The notes under the pieces were generated by a model. That model was not told the origin of the DNA. It worked only from the letters and a program-made list of their open reading frames with translations, and did no database searches. DNA of 15,194 nt from JAJRRH01 sp047638815 (GTDB taxonomy: Bacteria; Bacteroidota; Bacteroidia; Flavobacteriales_D; JABDKJ01): contig JBLIMR010000058.1 of assembly GCA_047638815.1 (NCBI GenBank), forward strand, positions 1-15,194. The letters run 5' to 3'. Made by a program: the position numbers and the translations under genes. Below are positions 1 through 7,056 of the stretch, piece after piece; position 1 is the stretch's first letter, and the number at the start of each line of letters is the position of its first letter.

Positions 1-286
1 CGAGCACATTGTCATCAGGGATAAGTTTTTGAATTTCAATCCATTCACTGCCAGATCGTTCAAAAATGTATGCAGCTCCAGATTGATTTCCATTGGTTTC
101 ATCTCCGAAAGCACCGATTATAGCATAGTCCCCATGAACATCAATCCCTCCTTTTACGCCCAGACCTTGAAGATCACCATCATCAGAAGAAGGTAATTTA
201 TATTCATAATCGCAGAAATCTTGTGATGCAAGTGAACCGATTAAGAAGAAAAATAACGGAAACAACAGAAGTAGCTTTCTACTCAT
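1..286 (-). CDS. Secreted FG-GAP repeat protein, N-terminal part (gene cut by window edge)
   Basis: The minus strand is open from the ATG at 286-284 to the left edge, giving the first 95 residues. The protein starts MSRKLLLLFPLFF, a typical signal peptide with a short basic start, a hydrophobic core and a probable cleavage near Gly-Ser-Leu-Ala-Ser. A first FG-GAP-like blade follows, containing HGDYAIIGAFGDETNG and SGAAYIFER. By hand comparison the 95 residues align without gaps to the start of the next gene (710-2797) with about 77 identities, roughly 80%, so the two are tandem paralogs on the same strand. The rest of the protein is unseen; from the paralog, further FG-GAP blades are expected. 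The role is not known: FG-GAP blades form beta-propellers found in cell-surface and adhesion proteins. The reading frame and signal peptide are well supported, the function is not. Confidence 0.85.
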   Translation of the reverse strand, partial: MSRKLLLLFPLFFFLIGSLASQDFCDYEYKLPSSDDGDLQGLGVKGGIDVHGDYAIIGAFGDETNGNQSGAAYIFERSGSEWIEIQKLIPDDNVL

Positions 287-709
287 ATCGGGTTTGGAAT
301 ATATAATAACACAAATTTACAACCATAAACACTTAAGGTGTAAGTCATTTTAACGATTCTCTGACAATTTAGGTTGCATAAAATTGGTTTAATAATACTA
401 GTGAGAATTTTGCTCTGATTTAATTAAACTGATTTTTTTGTAGCTATGTCATCAATCCACTCAGACTAACTCCTACATCACCAAGAGAAGACCAGGGTGG
501 GTATGGGGGACGAGAAATAGCAACAAGTGTTATTTAAGGACAATTGGTGAAGAATTTCGAAGTGAATTAAGTCTTAATAGCTTATTCGCCAATATATAAG
601 ACAACCTTCATAAAGACTTTGTTTACTATCCTGATTGAAAGCATTACAAGCTATCGAACAATGAACATTCAATGTGATAGTTCTAATAATTGGGAGGGAG
701 TATTAATCG
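287..709. other. Intergenic region between the two FG-GAP paralogs, no gene seen
   Basis: This 423-base stretch separates the stop of the complete paralog (710) from the start of the truncated one (286). Both strands carry only very short open frames, for example about 20 codons on the minus strand around 560-630, with no recognisable product. The only signals noted are the promoter-like octamer at 312-319 and a small palindrome (ACATT, C, AATGT) near 665-675. That palindrome could be part of a weak 3' structure for the gene ending at 710, but it has no T-tract. No insertion element or tRNA was seen that would explain the duplication. Confidence 0.6.
312..319 (-). promoter_or_regulatory. Candidate Bacteroidota -7 promoter box (TAAATTTG) for the gene at 1-286
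   Basis: Read on the minus strand this is TAAATTTG, an exact match to the TAnnTTTG -7 consensus of Bacteroidota housekeeping promoters. It lies 25 bases upstream of the ATG at 286. No clear TTTG -33 box was found at the expected distance, so the call rests on one AT-rich octamer and its position. Confidence 0.4.
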
Positions 710-2797
710 TTAATCACAACTCAATCCAAAGTTCCCTAGGAATTCACCAAAATCATCTCCGTCTATAACACCGTTATAATCTACATCCGAAGGACAAGGA
801 GGTGCTCCGCAAGTAAGACCAAAATTACCTAAGTATATGCCAAAATCATCTCCGTTGGTAAGACCGTTTCGATCTATATCTGTGGGACAAGGCAGTTGAC
901 ATGCTCCAACACTGTTCATGCAAAAAGGAGCGAAATCATCGTTAATCATCATTGGATTTGAACTTAAATCTACCGTTGTACTAGAACAATAAGCTGCAAA
1001 TGAAATAGGAATGCAGCCTGTGAGTTGATTGTCGTTCAAGAAAAGTTCCGTTAAATTAGTCAAATCACCCAGCTCCGTTGGTATTAATCCATTAAGTTGG
1101 TTGTTATCCAAAGTAAGTCCAGAAACCCTCCCATCCACATCACAAGTTACACCATACCATGTACAAGGCTCGCAATCAATAGCAAGCGCACCTTCTACCC
1201 ATCCAGTATTATTTAACCAATTTGGGCCATCAGTACTAATATACAATGCCAAAAGAGCCTCCATGTCAGGATGGCAAGGAGTTGAAATATCTTTAAAGAA
1301 ACTCTCAACGGTACAAGCCTGAGTTACTCCAAAAGAATTATACGGTTGTATTGTTACGAAAGATTCCGTCTGATCAGCAAGAGCTACGAAATAGGATGTC
1401 GTATCCCCAATATCCTGGATTGCAAATATATCATCAAGTCCGGGTCCACTCCCAACAGATAACATGTACCCATCAGCCATTGTTACATCCGCCCAAGTTA
1501 AGACTTCATTCAAGTAAAACATCGTATCGCCTCTAGATGGTGATAATAATTTTGTACAAACGGGAACGCATTCCACATGATACATATAGGCTGACCCTGC
1601 ATTTCCACCGTTGCTATCATCACCCATTGCACCTATCATTATTGTACTGCCATGCATACTTGATCCAGCCCCGTAAAAATCAGCATGATCTCCGTCATTC
1701 GCAAAGATCTTTTGTTCATACTCCCATGAAGTCCCGTTATATGTATGCAAATAAGTTGACCCTGTTTGGAAAGCTAATCCAAATCCGGTTGTCGTTCCTG
1801 CAATCAAAAACTGCTCATTAAAATCAACTGAAATACCGAAATTTTCGGAAACTATAGTTTCAGGGCTAATTAGGATGTCATCTTCAATCCAAACACCAGA
1901 ACCTTGATTTTTGAACACATACACCGCACCAGCATCGTTTACTAGCGTATCATTGTTTAATGAACAAACCACAGCCATGCTATCGCTTATGGCTACATCA
2001 TGTCCAAATTTATCATCTTCCGCAAAGTTAGAAGCGATCAATTTCATTTCAAAGTTCCAACTGTCATTTACATTTTTATAAATATAAGCTGCTCCTGTAT
2101 CCAAATCAACATTATCATTTTCGTCCGCCCCAATTATTACATAACCATTTCTTATGTCAAGACTTAGACCGAAATTATCAAACACACCAGCATCTGGCGC
2201 TAATAATTTGGTCTGAAAGGTCCAAACATCATTGACCTTCTTGTAAATAAAAGCAGAACCGCTAAAGGCCACAGCCCCATAGTCATTCTGAGCCCCTATT
2301 AGAACATAATCCTCCCATATACTAACTGTCCATCCATACCAATCAGAACCAGAGCCATCCAAAGCTGTGAGTTTTTGATCAAACTCCCAAACGCCATCAA
2401 TCAATTGATATACATATGCCGAACCACTGTTGTTTCCCTTATCATCATCGTAAGGTGCACCAACTATTGCAAAATCACCCCATATTGCAACACCACGTCC
2501 ATATCTGTCCGAGGCCACGTTATCACTTGGAATTAACTTCTGTAATTCTATCCATTCGCTACCACATCTTTCAAATATATACGCAGCACCAGATTGGCTA
2601 CCATTTGTATCATCACCAAAAGCACCAACTATAGCATAATCTCCATGAACATCGATTGCTCCTTTTATGCCCAAACCCTGAAGGTTACCATCATCTGAGG
2701 AGGGTAATTTAAATTCATAATCACAATAATCTTGAGAATAAAGTGAACCAATTAGAATGAAAAATAACGGAAAGAAAAAACTAAGCTTTAAACTCAT
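710..2797 (-). CDS. Secreted multidomain protein: FG-GAP propeller, Fn3-like, plant-type LRR, dockerin-like C-terminus
   Basis: A 695-residue protein with ATG at 2797-2795 and TAA at 710. Residues 1-21 are a signal peptide (basic start, phenylalanine-rich core). Residues about 45-410 hold roughly seven FG-GAP-like repeats of 50-60 residues with the pattern YxIVGAxxDD, then GxAYxY, a Trp and KLxA. Residues about 415-500 resemble an Fn3-type domain. Residues about 508-632 are a plant-type leucine-rich repeat region: the cap NWLNNTGW...CTWYGVTC and repeats of the form LTLDNNQLNGLIPTELGDLT. Residues 637-694 are two 27-residue dockerin-like repeats with DxDxNG calcium loops. The product should be exported through the Sec pathway and act at or outside the cell surface, probably in binding. 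No type A or type B T9SS sorting domain is visible at the C-terminus, so the final export route is unclear. It is a tandem paralog of the gene at 1-286. Domain calls are by eye and the ligand is unknown. Confidence 0.9.
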   Translation of the reverse strand: MSLKLSFFFPLFFILIGSLYSQDYCDYEFKLPSSDDGNLQGLGIKGAIDVHGDYAIVGAFGDDTNGSQSGAAYIFERCGSEWIELQKLIPSDNVASDRYGRGVAIWGDFAIVGAPYDDDKGNNSGSAYVYQLIDGVWEFDQKLTALDGSGSDWYGWTVSIWEDYVLIGAQNDYGAVAFSGSAFIYKKVNDVWTFQTKLLAPDAGVFDNFGLSLDIRNGYVIIGADENDNVDLDTGAAYIYKNVNDSWNFEMKLIASNFAEDDKFGHDVAISDSMAVVCSLNNDTLVNDAGAVYVFKNQGSGVWIEDDILISPETIVSENFGISVDFNEQFLIAGTTTGFGLAFQTGSTYLHTYNGTSWEYEQKIFANDGDHADFYGAGSSMHGSTIMIGAMGDDSNGGNAGSAYMYHVECVPVCTKLLSPSRGDTMFYLNEVLTWADVTMADGYMLSVGSGPGLDDIFAIQDIGDTTSYFVALADQTESFVTIQPYNSFGVTQACTVESFFKDISTPCHPDMEALLALYISTDGPNWLNNTGWVEGALAIDCEPCTWYGVTCDVDGRVSGLTLDNNQLNGLIPTELGDLTNLTELFLNDNQLTGCIPISFAAYCSSTTVDLSSNPMMINDDFAPFCMNSVGACQLPCPTDIDRNGLTNGDDFGIYLGNFGLTCGAPPCPSDVDYNGVIDGDDFGEFLGNFGLSCD
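716..889 (-). repeat. Two dockerin-like 27-residue repeats encoded at the 3' end of the 710-2797 gene
   Basis: Repeat 1 is encoded at 809-889 (residues 637-663) and repeat 2 at 716-796 (residues 668-694). They share 18 of 27 residues, with the common core C-P-x-D-x-D-x-N-G-x-x-x-G-D-D-F-G followed by LGNFGLxC. The DxDxNGxxxGDD segment matches the calcium-binding loop of type I dockerin repeats, and each unit begins and ends with Cys. Whether a cohesin partner exists cannot be judged here. Confidence 0.75.
1568..2665 (-). repeat. Array of about seven FG-GAP-like repeats within the 710-2797 gene
   Basis: This encodes residues about 45-410. Each unit has a strand ending in IVGA or IIGA, an Asp-rich turn (for example GDDTNG, YDDDKGN, DENDN, GDDSNG), then SGxAYxY, a conserved Trp and a KLxAxD segment leading to a Phe-Gly or Tyr-Gly. 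The units diverge at the DNA level. Seven blades would suit a closed seven-bladed beta-propeller, as in integrin alpha-like folds. Confidence 0.75.
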
Positions 2798-2822
2798 AGA
2801 AGGACTGTCAATTTTGTATTAC

Positions 2823-2841
2823 TGATTTTCATGTAAAATCA
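2823..2841. promoter_or_regulatory. Perfect 7-bp inverted repeat upstream of the 710-2797 gene
   Basis: TGATTTT (2823-2829) and AAAATCA (2835-2841) are perfect inverse complements around a 5-base spacer. The element sits 26 to 44 bases upstream of the ATG at 2797, where a promoter, operator or 5' UTR hairpin would be. It is AT-rich, so chance occurrence is possible. A near-match to the -7 box, TACCTTG, lies just upstream of it on the minus strand. Confidence 0.25.
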
Positions 2842-2979
2842 AGTGATTCGCAAGGTACATAAAGAATGGAGCACAGTCAAGATTAGATTTATTTGCCCAA
2901 TATATGCTGCAAAAAATATTGATCGAAGAAGATAATATTATAGAAAATTAGAATTTTTATGGTCCCCTTTAAAGCAATA

Positions 2980-3789
2980 TCATCCTTTAGACGCTACAGC
3001 TTTCCTGACACTACCATATTTTAAAAGAAGTGTTTTTCCTTCCTCATATTCAACACCCAGTTGAGAACAGACCATTTTCGTACCCCTATCAACTAACTTG
3101 TTGTTAGAAAGTTGCATATCTACCATTTTATTCCCTTTGACATGACCAAGCTTGATCATAATGGCGGTTGATATCATGTTCAATACTAATTTCTGTGCTG
3201 TTCCTGCTTTCATTCTTGTGCTACCTGTTACGAACTCAGGACCAACAACAATTTCCAAAGGATGGTCAACGGCATCAGCTAGTCCACTATTTTCATTGCA
3301 AGTAATGCCGGCTGTCAATATGTTATTCGAAACACATTTCTTCATCGCTCCAATCACATAAGGTGTTGATCCAGAAGCAGCTATACCTATGACTGTATCC
3401 TTTTGACAAATGTTATATTTCTCAAGATCTTTCCACCCTTGCTCAGTATCATCTTCGGCAAACTCCACAGCTTTACGAATTGCCAAGTCTCCTCCAGCCA
3501 TTATTCCAACAACAACACCATGATCAACGCCAAAGGTTGGTGGACATTCTGAGGCATCTACAATTCCTAAACGACCGCTGGTTCCAGCGCCCATATAGAA
3601 TAATCTACCGCCATCAGCCATTTTTTTATAGGCTGCATCTATAAAGTTAGAGATCTTAGGTAATTGCTTCTTGATAGAATTGGCAACAGATTCATCTTCA
3701 TTATTTATACCTGTCAATAACTCCTCCGTTGACATTTGCTCGAGGTTGTCATAGTTCGAATTCTGCTCCGTGTGCCTTTGTGTTTCCAA
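2980..3789 (-). CDS. murQ: N-acetylmuramic acid 6-phosphate etherase (MurQ)
   Basis: A 269-residue cytoplasmic SIS-fold enzyme that cleaves the D-lactyl ether of MurNAc 6-phosphate, giving GlcNAc 6-phosphate and D-lactate in peptidoglycan recycling. The N-terminal LEQMSTEELL segment, the sugar-phosphate loop GAGTSGRLG (residues 68-76), DASECPPTF (78-86) and the family signature GSTRMKAGTAQK (189-200) are all present. Glu81 and Glu112 sit where the two catalytic glutamates of E. coli MurQ (Glu83 and Glu114) are expected. It is about 30 residues shorter than E. coli MurQ at the C-terminus but ends in the usual LLxKYGSVRKAV helix, so it appears complete. It is the last gene of the E1-S4-murQ operon, starting 15 bases after the S4 gene. 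No MurNAc transporter or kinase is adjacent. Confidence 0.95.
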   Translation of the reverse strand: METQRHTEQNSNYDNLEQMSTEELLTGINNEDESVANSIKKQLPKISNFIDAAYKKMADGGRLFYMGAGTSGRLGIVDASECPPTFGVDHGVVVGIMAGGDLAIRKAVEFAEDDTEQGWKDLEKYNICQKDTVIGIAASGSTPYVIGAMKKCVSNNILTAGITCNENSGLADAVDHPLEIVVGPEFVTGSTRMKAGTAQKLVLNMISTAIMIKLGHVKGNKMVDMQLSNNKLVDRGTKMVCSQLGVEYEEGKTLLLKYGSVRKAVASKG

Positions 3790-3804
3790 TTGAATGCTGT
3801 TTTG

Positions 3805-4011
3805 TTAGCTTATTTTACATTTCTCATCTCCCACAGCCACTATATCCCCAGGCCGTATCTTATTCCTCAAGCGATGCTCAATTTTATCATTGACCATTAC
3901 TTCTCCATCTTCAATGAGAATTTTAGCATGGCCACCTGTTGCGGCAAAGCCAAGAACTTTCAGAAGTTTGTTCAGGTGAATATACTCTCCCGTAATTTTG
4001 AATTCTGTCAT
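3805..4011 (-). CDS. Small S4-domain RNA-binding protein (YbcJ-like)
   Basis: A 68-residue protein that is essentially one S4 domain: IxLNKLLKVLGFAATGGHAK followed by the turn EDGEVMVNDKIEHRLRNKIRPGDIV. Such stand-alone S4 proteins (YbcJ type) are thought to bind structured RNA, with exact targets mostly unknown. Its ATG at 4011-4009 overlaps the TAA of the upstream E1 gene by one base (TAATG), so translation is probably coupled, and murQ follows 15 bases downstream. The linkage to E1 and murQ does not suggest a shared pathway. Confidence 0.9.
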   Translation of the reverse strand: MTEFKITGEYIHLNKLLKVLGFAATGGHAKILIEDGEVMVNDKIEHRLRNKIRPGDIVAVGDEKCKIS

Positions 4012-6428
4012 TAAATAGCAGGAAATCTAGACGGATCCGCTTCACTCATAATGGCATAGGTTCTTTCGAATATATCATCAATCGAAGGCTTAGAAAAATA
4101 ATCCCCATCAGAAGCGTATGCAGGTCTATGATCCTGAGCACACAATATTTCTGGTGCTGAATCCAGATGAAAATAACCACCTTGCTTGGTTAAAACCTCA
4201 TCCAAAAGATAAGAAGAAGCTCCTCCATTCACATCTTCATCAACGATTATGAGTCTGTTGGTTTTTTCAAGTGATTTTGCGACCATACCTTCAATATCAA
4301 ATGGCAATAATGTTTGAGCATCGATAAGCTCAACGCTAATCCCAACCTCATCGAAAAGTGCCAATGCTTTTTCACAAAGATTAAATGTCGATCCATAACT
4401 TAACATGGTGACATCAGTTCCTTCTCTTACGATTTCAGGATATCCGAGTGCCTCTGTAAATTCTCCGTAGTTACTCGGCACATTTTCTTTTAATCTATAA
4501 CCGTTCAATGGTTCAATTACAAGGGCCGGATCATCAGAGCTCAATAATGTATTGTAAAATCCAGCAGCTTTTGTCATGTTCCTAGGCACACAAAATCTCA
4601 TTCCTTTTAAAGCATTTATTAGCGTTCCAATTGGAGAACCACTATGCCATATTCCTTCTAATCTATGTCCCCTTGTTCTTACAATCAACGGAGCTTTTTG
4701 CTGACCTTTTGTTCTATATTGAAGTGTAGAAAGATCATCACTAAGTATCTGCAGTCCGTAGTAGATGTAGTCTAAATACTGTATCTCGGCTATAGGTCTC
4801 AACCCTCTCATCGCCATTCCAATTCCTTGACCAATGATAGTGGCCTCTCTAATTCCGGTATCACTCACACGCACTTTGCCAAACTTGGTCTGCATGTTTT
4901 CCATGCTTTGATTTACACCACCTATTTCTCCCGTATCCTCCCCAAAAGTTAGGATCAATGGATTTTCTTCGAATAGCTTATCGAAATTGTCTCGCAAGAT
5001 TAATCTTCCATCAGCCATTTCATCTGTGAAATCTGGATCTACCTGAGGTACATTTAAAGATGAAGTACTGTCCTCAGTGTACAATGAATCATTGTATCGA
5101 TCAACGTTCTTTTCTTGAAGTCTTTCAAGTTCAAGCTTCAAAGCTTCTCTGGCAGGACTATCCTCTCCAATGGTCATTCTCAAAGCTGTTCTAGCGCCAG
5201 AAATACCATGTCTAATCATCGCAGCCATTTCCGATTTGATGTCTTTGACGATTGCCAACAAATCATCTTTCCTCGAAACTCCTGCAGCCAAATCCTCGAT
5301 TAAAGCAATAAGAGTGTTGTTTTCCTCTTTTACTTCATCTTGGTATAATTTCCAAGCATCCTTTTGTGCTGTTCGCACTTCTTTTTTTGTCGTTTCATGA
5401 ATCTCATCAAGCTGCTCAATCGTAGCGATGTTTTCTCCTTGGTACTGGAAAGCTACAATCCATTCTTTAAACTTGGCTATACAATCGAAGTCTTTTTCGA
5501 ATTGCATTCTTTCTTCATTTTTATATCGCTCATGCGAACCAGAAGTTGAATGTCCTTGTGGCTGAGTAACCTCTTGAACATGAACAAGCACTGGAACGTG
5601 CTGCTCACGGGCAATTTTTGTTGCCTGCTCATAGGTCTTAACCAAACTTGGATAATCCCAACCTTTCACGGTTAAAATTTCCATGCCAGGATCGTTTTCA
5701 TCCCTTTGAAAGCCAGCCAATGCCTTAGATATACTGTCTTTTGTTGTTTGGTGTTCCCTGGCTACGGATATACCATAGCCATCATCCCACACACTCATGA
5801 CCATAGGAACTTGCAATACTGCAGCGGCATTCATCGTTTCCCAAAAATGACCTTCACTTGTACTTGCATCTCCGATAGTACCAAAAGCAACTTCGTTTCC
5901 TTTGTCACTATAATTTTCAAATGCGTGTAAATCTGTATTCTCCTTAAACACTTTTGAAGCCAATGCCAGTCCAAGTAGTCTTGGCATTTGTCCAGCAGTT
6001 GGAGAAATATCTGCTGAAGAATTTTTTAGTTTTGATAACTCAAGCCAGTTTCCATGCTCATCAACATTAGGCGTAGCAAAATGCCCTCCCATTTGACGGC
6101 CTCCAGAGGCTATCTCCACATCTTTATTTGGATGAGCATAGAGAGCCGAATAAATTTGTTGCACATTTAATTTCCCTATTGCCATCATCAAGGTTTGATC
6201 TCGATAATAACCACTTCTCCAATCTCCTTCTTTAAACTGCTTGGCCAAAGCTATTTGAGCCAATTCTTTACCGGAACCAAAAATTCCGAATTTTGCCTTT
6301 CCTGTTAGTACTTCTCTTCGACCCAAAAGGGATGCCTCTCGACTTAAACAAGCCAATTTAAAGTCCGCTAATATTTCATCAATGAACTTTTTTACATCTT
6401 CTTTATTACTCTGAGTCTTAGTTTCCAT
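4011..6428 (-). CDS. Fused alpha/beta E1 component of a thiamine diphosphate 2-oxoacid dehydrogenase (branched-chain type)
   Basis: An 805-residue fusion of the alpha (about 1-440) and beta (about 465-805) chains of an E1 decarboxylase, which decarboxylates a 2-oxoacid on thiamine diphosphate and passes the acyl group to lipoyl-E2. The alpha half has RSGYYRDQT (71-79) and a thiamine diphosphate site starting GDASTSEG (186-193) with Asn200. The usual GDG start is GDA here and the usual NNGYAIS is DDGYGIS. The lid loop is HSTSGSHERYK (293-303). The beta half has FGEDTG (495-500), the GIREATIIGQGIGMA region and RGHRLEGIWHSG (586-597) containing the likely catalytic His595. A charged linker joins the halves. 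No E2 or E3 gene is near. Branched-chain 2-oxoacids are the best guess for substrate. It is the first gene of the operon with the S4 gene and murQ, with a good promoter box 21 bases upstream. Confidence 0.9.
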   Translation of the reverse strand: METKTQSNKEDVKKFIDEILADFKLACLSREASLLGRREVLTGKAKFGIFGSGKELAQIALAKQFKEGDWRSGYYRDQTLMMAIGKLNVQQIYSALYAHPNKDVEIASGGRQMGGHFATPNVDEHGNWLELSKLKNSSADISPTAGQMPRLLGLALASKVFKENTDLHAFENYSDKGNEVAFGTIGDASTSEGHFWETMNAAAVLQVPMVMSVWDDGYGISVAREHQTTKDSISKALAGFQRDENDPGMEILTVKGWDYPSLVKTYEQATKIAREQHVPVLVHVQEVTQPQGHSTSGSHERYKNEERMQFEKDFDCIAKFKEWIVAFQYQGENIATIEQLDEIHETTKKEVRTAQKDAWKLYQDEVKEENNTLIALIEDLAAGVSRKDDLLAIVKDIKSEMAAMIRHGISGARTALRMTIGEDSPAREALKLELERLQEKNVDRYNDSLYTEDSTSSLNVPQVDPDFTDEMADGRLILRDNFDKLFEENPLILTFGEDTGEIGGVNQSMENMQTKFGKVRVSDTGIREATIIGQGIGMAMRGLRPIAEIQYLDYIYYGLQILSDDLSTLQYRTKGQQKAPLIVRTRGHRLEGIWHSGSPIGTLINALKGMRFCVPRNMTKAAGFYNTLLSSDDPALVIEPLNGYRLKENVPSNYGEFTEALGYPEIVREGTDVTMLSYGSTFNLCEKALALFDEVGISVELIDAQTLLPFDIEGMVAKSLEKTNRLIIVDEDVNGGASSYLLDEVLTKQGGYFHLDSAPEILCAQDHRPAYASDGDYFSKPSIDDIFERTYAIMSEADPSRFPAI

Positions 6429-6448
6429 AAGCTAATATTTATTCCTTA

Positions 6449-6456
6449 CAAAGGTA
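6449..6456 (-). promoter_or_regulatory. -7 promoter box TACCTTTG for the E1-S4-murQ operon
   Basis: On the minus strand this reads TACCTTTG, an exact match to the Bacteroidota -7 consensus TAnnTTTG, 20 bases upstream of the E1 ATG at 6428. It predicts a short leader. A clear TTTG at -33 was not found; an 8-bp inverted repeat lies just upstream (6484-6518). Confidence 0.55.
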
Positions 6457-6483
6457 TGTTTTTTTTGAAACTTAAAAGCTTGC

Positions 6484-6518
6484 CTAACCCTCTGAATACC
6501 TATTACTTACAGGGTTAG
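6484..6518. promoter_or_regulatory. Perfect 8-bp inverted repeat between the yjbQ-like gene and the E1 operon
   Basis: CTAACCCT (6484-6491) and AGGGTTAG (6511-6518) are exact inverse complements separated by 19 bases. On the minus strand the element lies downstream of the yjbQ-like gene (stop at 6646) and about 28 bases upstream of the E1 -7 box. It could be an operator for the E1 operon, or a 3' hairpin of the preceding transcript. It lacks a run of T directly after the stem on either strand, so it is not a classical intrinsic terminator. Confidence 0.4.
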
Positions 6519-6645
6519 TGGAATTTATCGATGAAATGATTTCAAGATCAATTATTTTTAAGCCAATTGGTGGCATTTCATTCGTCCAGTTTCATTTATC
6601 AAATAGTTCAATCGAATGCAACTTTACATAAGGTCAACTTAATAC

Positions 6646-7056
6646 CTAAGAATATACAGTTGCAACTAATTTTCTTGCACCAGCATTATTTCTGAACTCA
6701 CAAAGATATATTCCTTGCCAGGTGCCAAGCATCAGTCGCCCATTTTCAATTGGAATCGTCATTGAGAAACCAATCATCGCACCCTTAATATGGGCAGGCA
6801 TATCATCACTTCCTTCAATAGTATGTTTATACCAAGGTTCATCTTCTTTAACCAATCTATTGAAGCTTTGTTCTAGATCTTCTCGTACTGTAGGATCAGC
6901 ATTTTCATTGATCATAATTGATGCAGAGGTATGTTGTATAAACAGATTGAGTAAACCATTGGATGGCAAGTCCATGATCGTATCCAACACCTCATCAGTA
7001 ATTATATGATACCCCCTGTTTTTTCTAGAAATCTCAATTTTATAATGCTTTATCAC
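6646..7056 (-). CDS. YjbQ/UPF0047 family protein
   Basis: A 136-residue protein of the YjbQ (UPF0047) family, a small trimeric fold. Some members show weak thiamine-phosphate synthase activity in vitro, but the physiological role is unsettled. Family motifs are complete: QHTSASIMINENADP (41-55), the acidic and His segment EGSDDMPAHIK (81-91), and LGTWQGIYLCEFR (110-122). His42, Glu51, His89 and Glu120 are plausible metal or phosphate ligands. The start codon is GTG (7056-7054); it gives the usual family N-terminus with the motif KxRGxHxIT and no better ATG exists. It lies inside the last codons of the upstream gene, a 17-base overlap that suggests coupled translation. Confidence 0.92.
   Translation of the reverse strand: MIKHYKIEISRKNRGYHIITDEVLDTIMDLPSNGLLNLFIQHTSASIMINENADPTVREDLEQSFNRLVKEDEPWYKHTIEGSDDMPAHIKGAMIGFSMTIPIENGRLMLGTWQGIYLCEFRNNAGARKLVATVYS

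Noticed and set aside
655..684. Nested palindromic bits (GAAC/GTTC and ACATT/AATGT) near the 3' end of the FG-GAP gene
   Set aside because: The arms are short, have unequal internal loops and no T-tract, so neither a terminator nor an operator can be supported.
2944..2957. AAAATT-AG-AATTTT palindrome downstream of murQ, considered as a terminator
   Set aside because: It is entirely AT, the two-base loop cannot form as drawn, and such palindromes are expected by chance in AT-rich intergenic DNA.
5115..5549. Three overlapping plus-strand frames of 60-76 residues inside the E1 gene
   Set aside because: They are antisense to the E1 linker and alpha-half, which has full family motifs in the other strand; the frames have no recognisable features.
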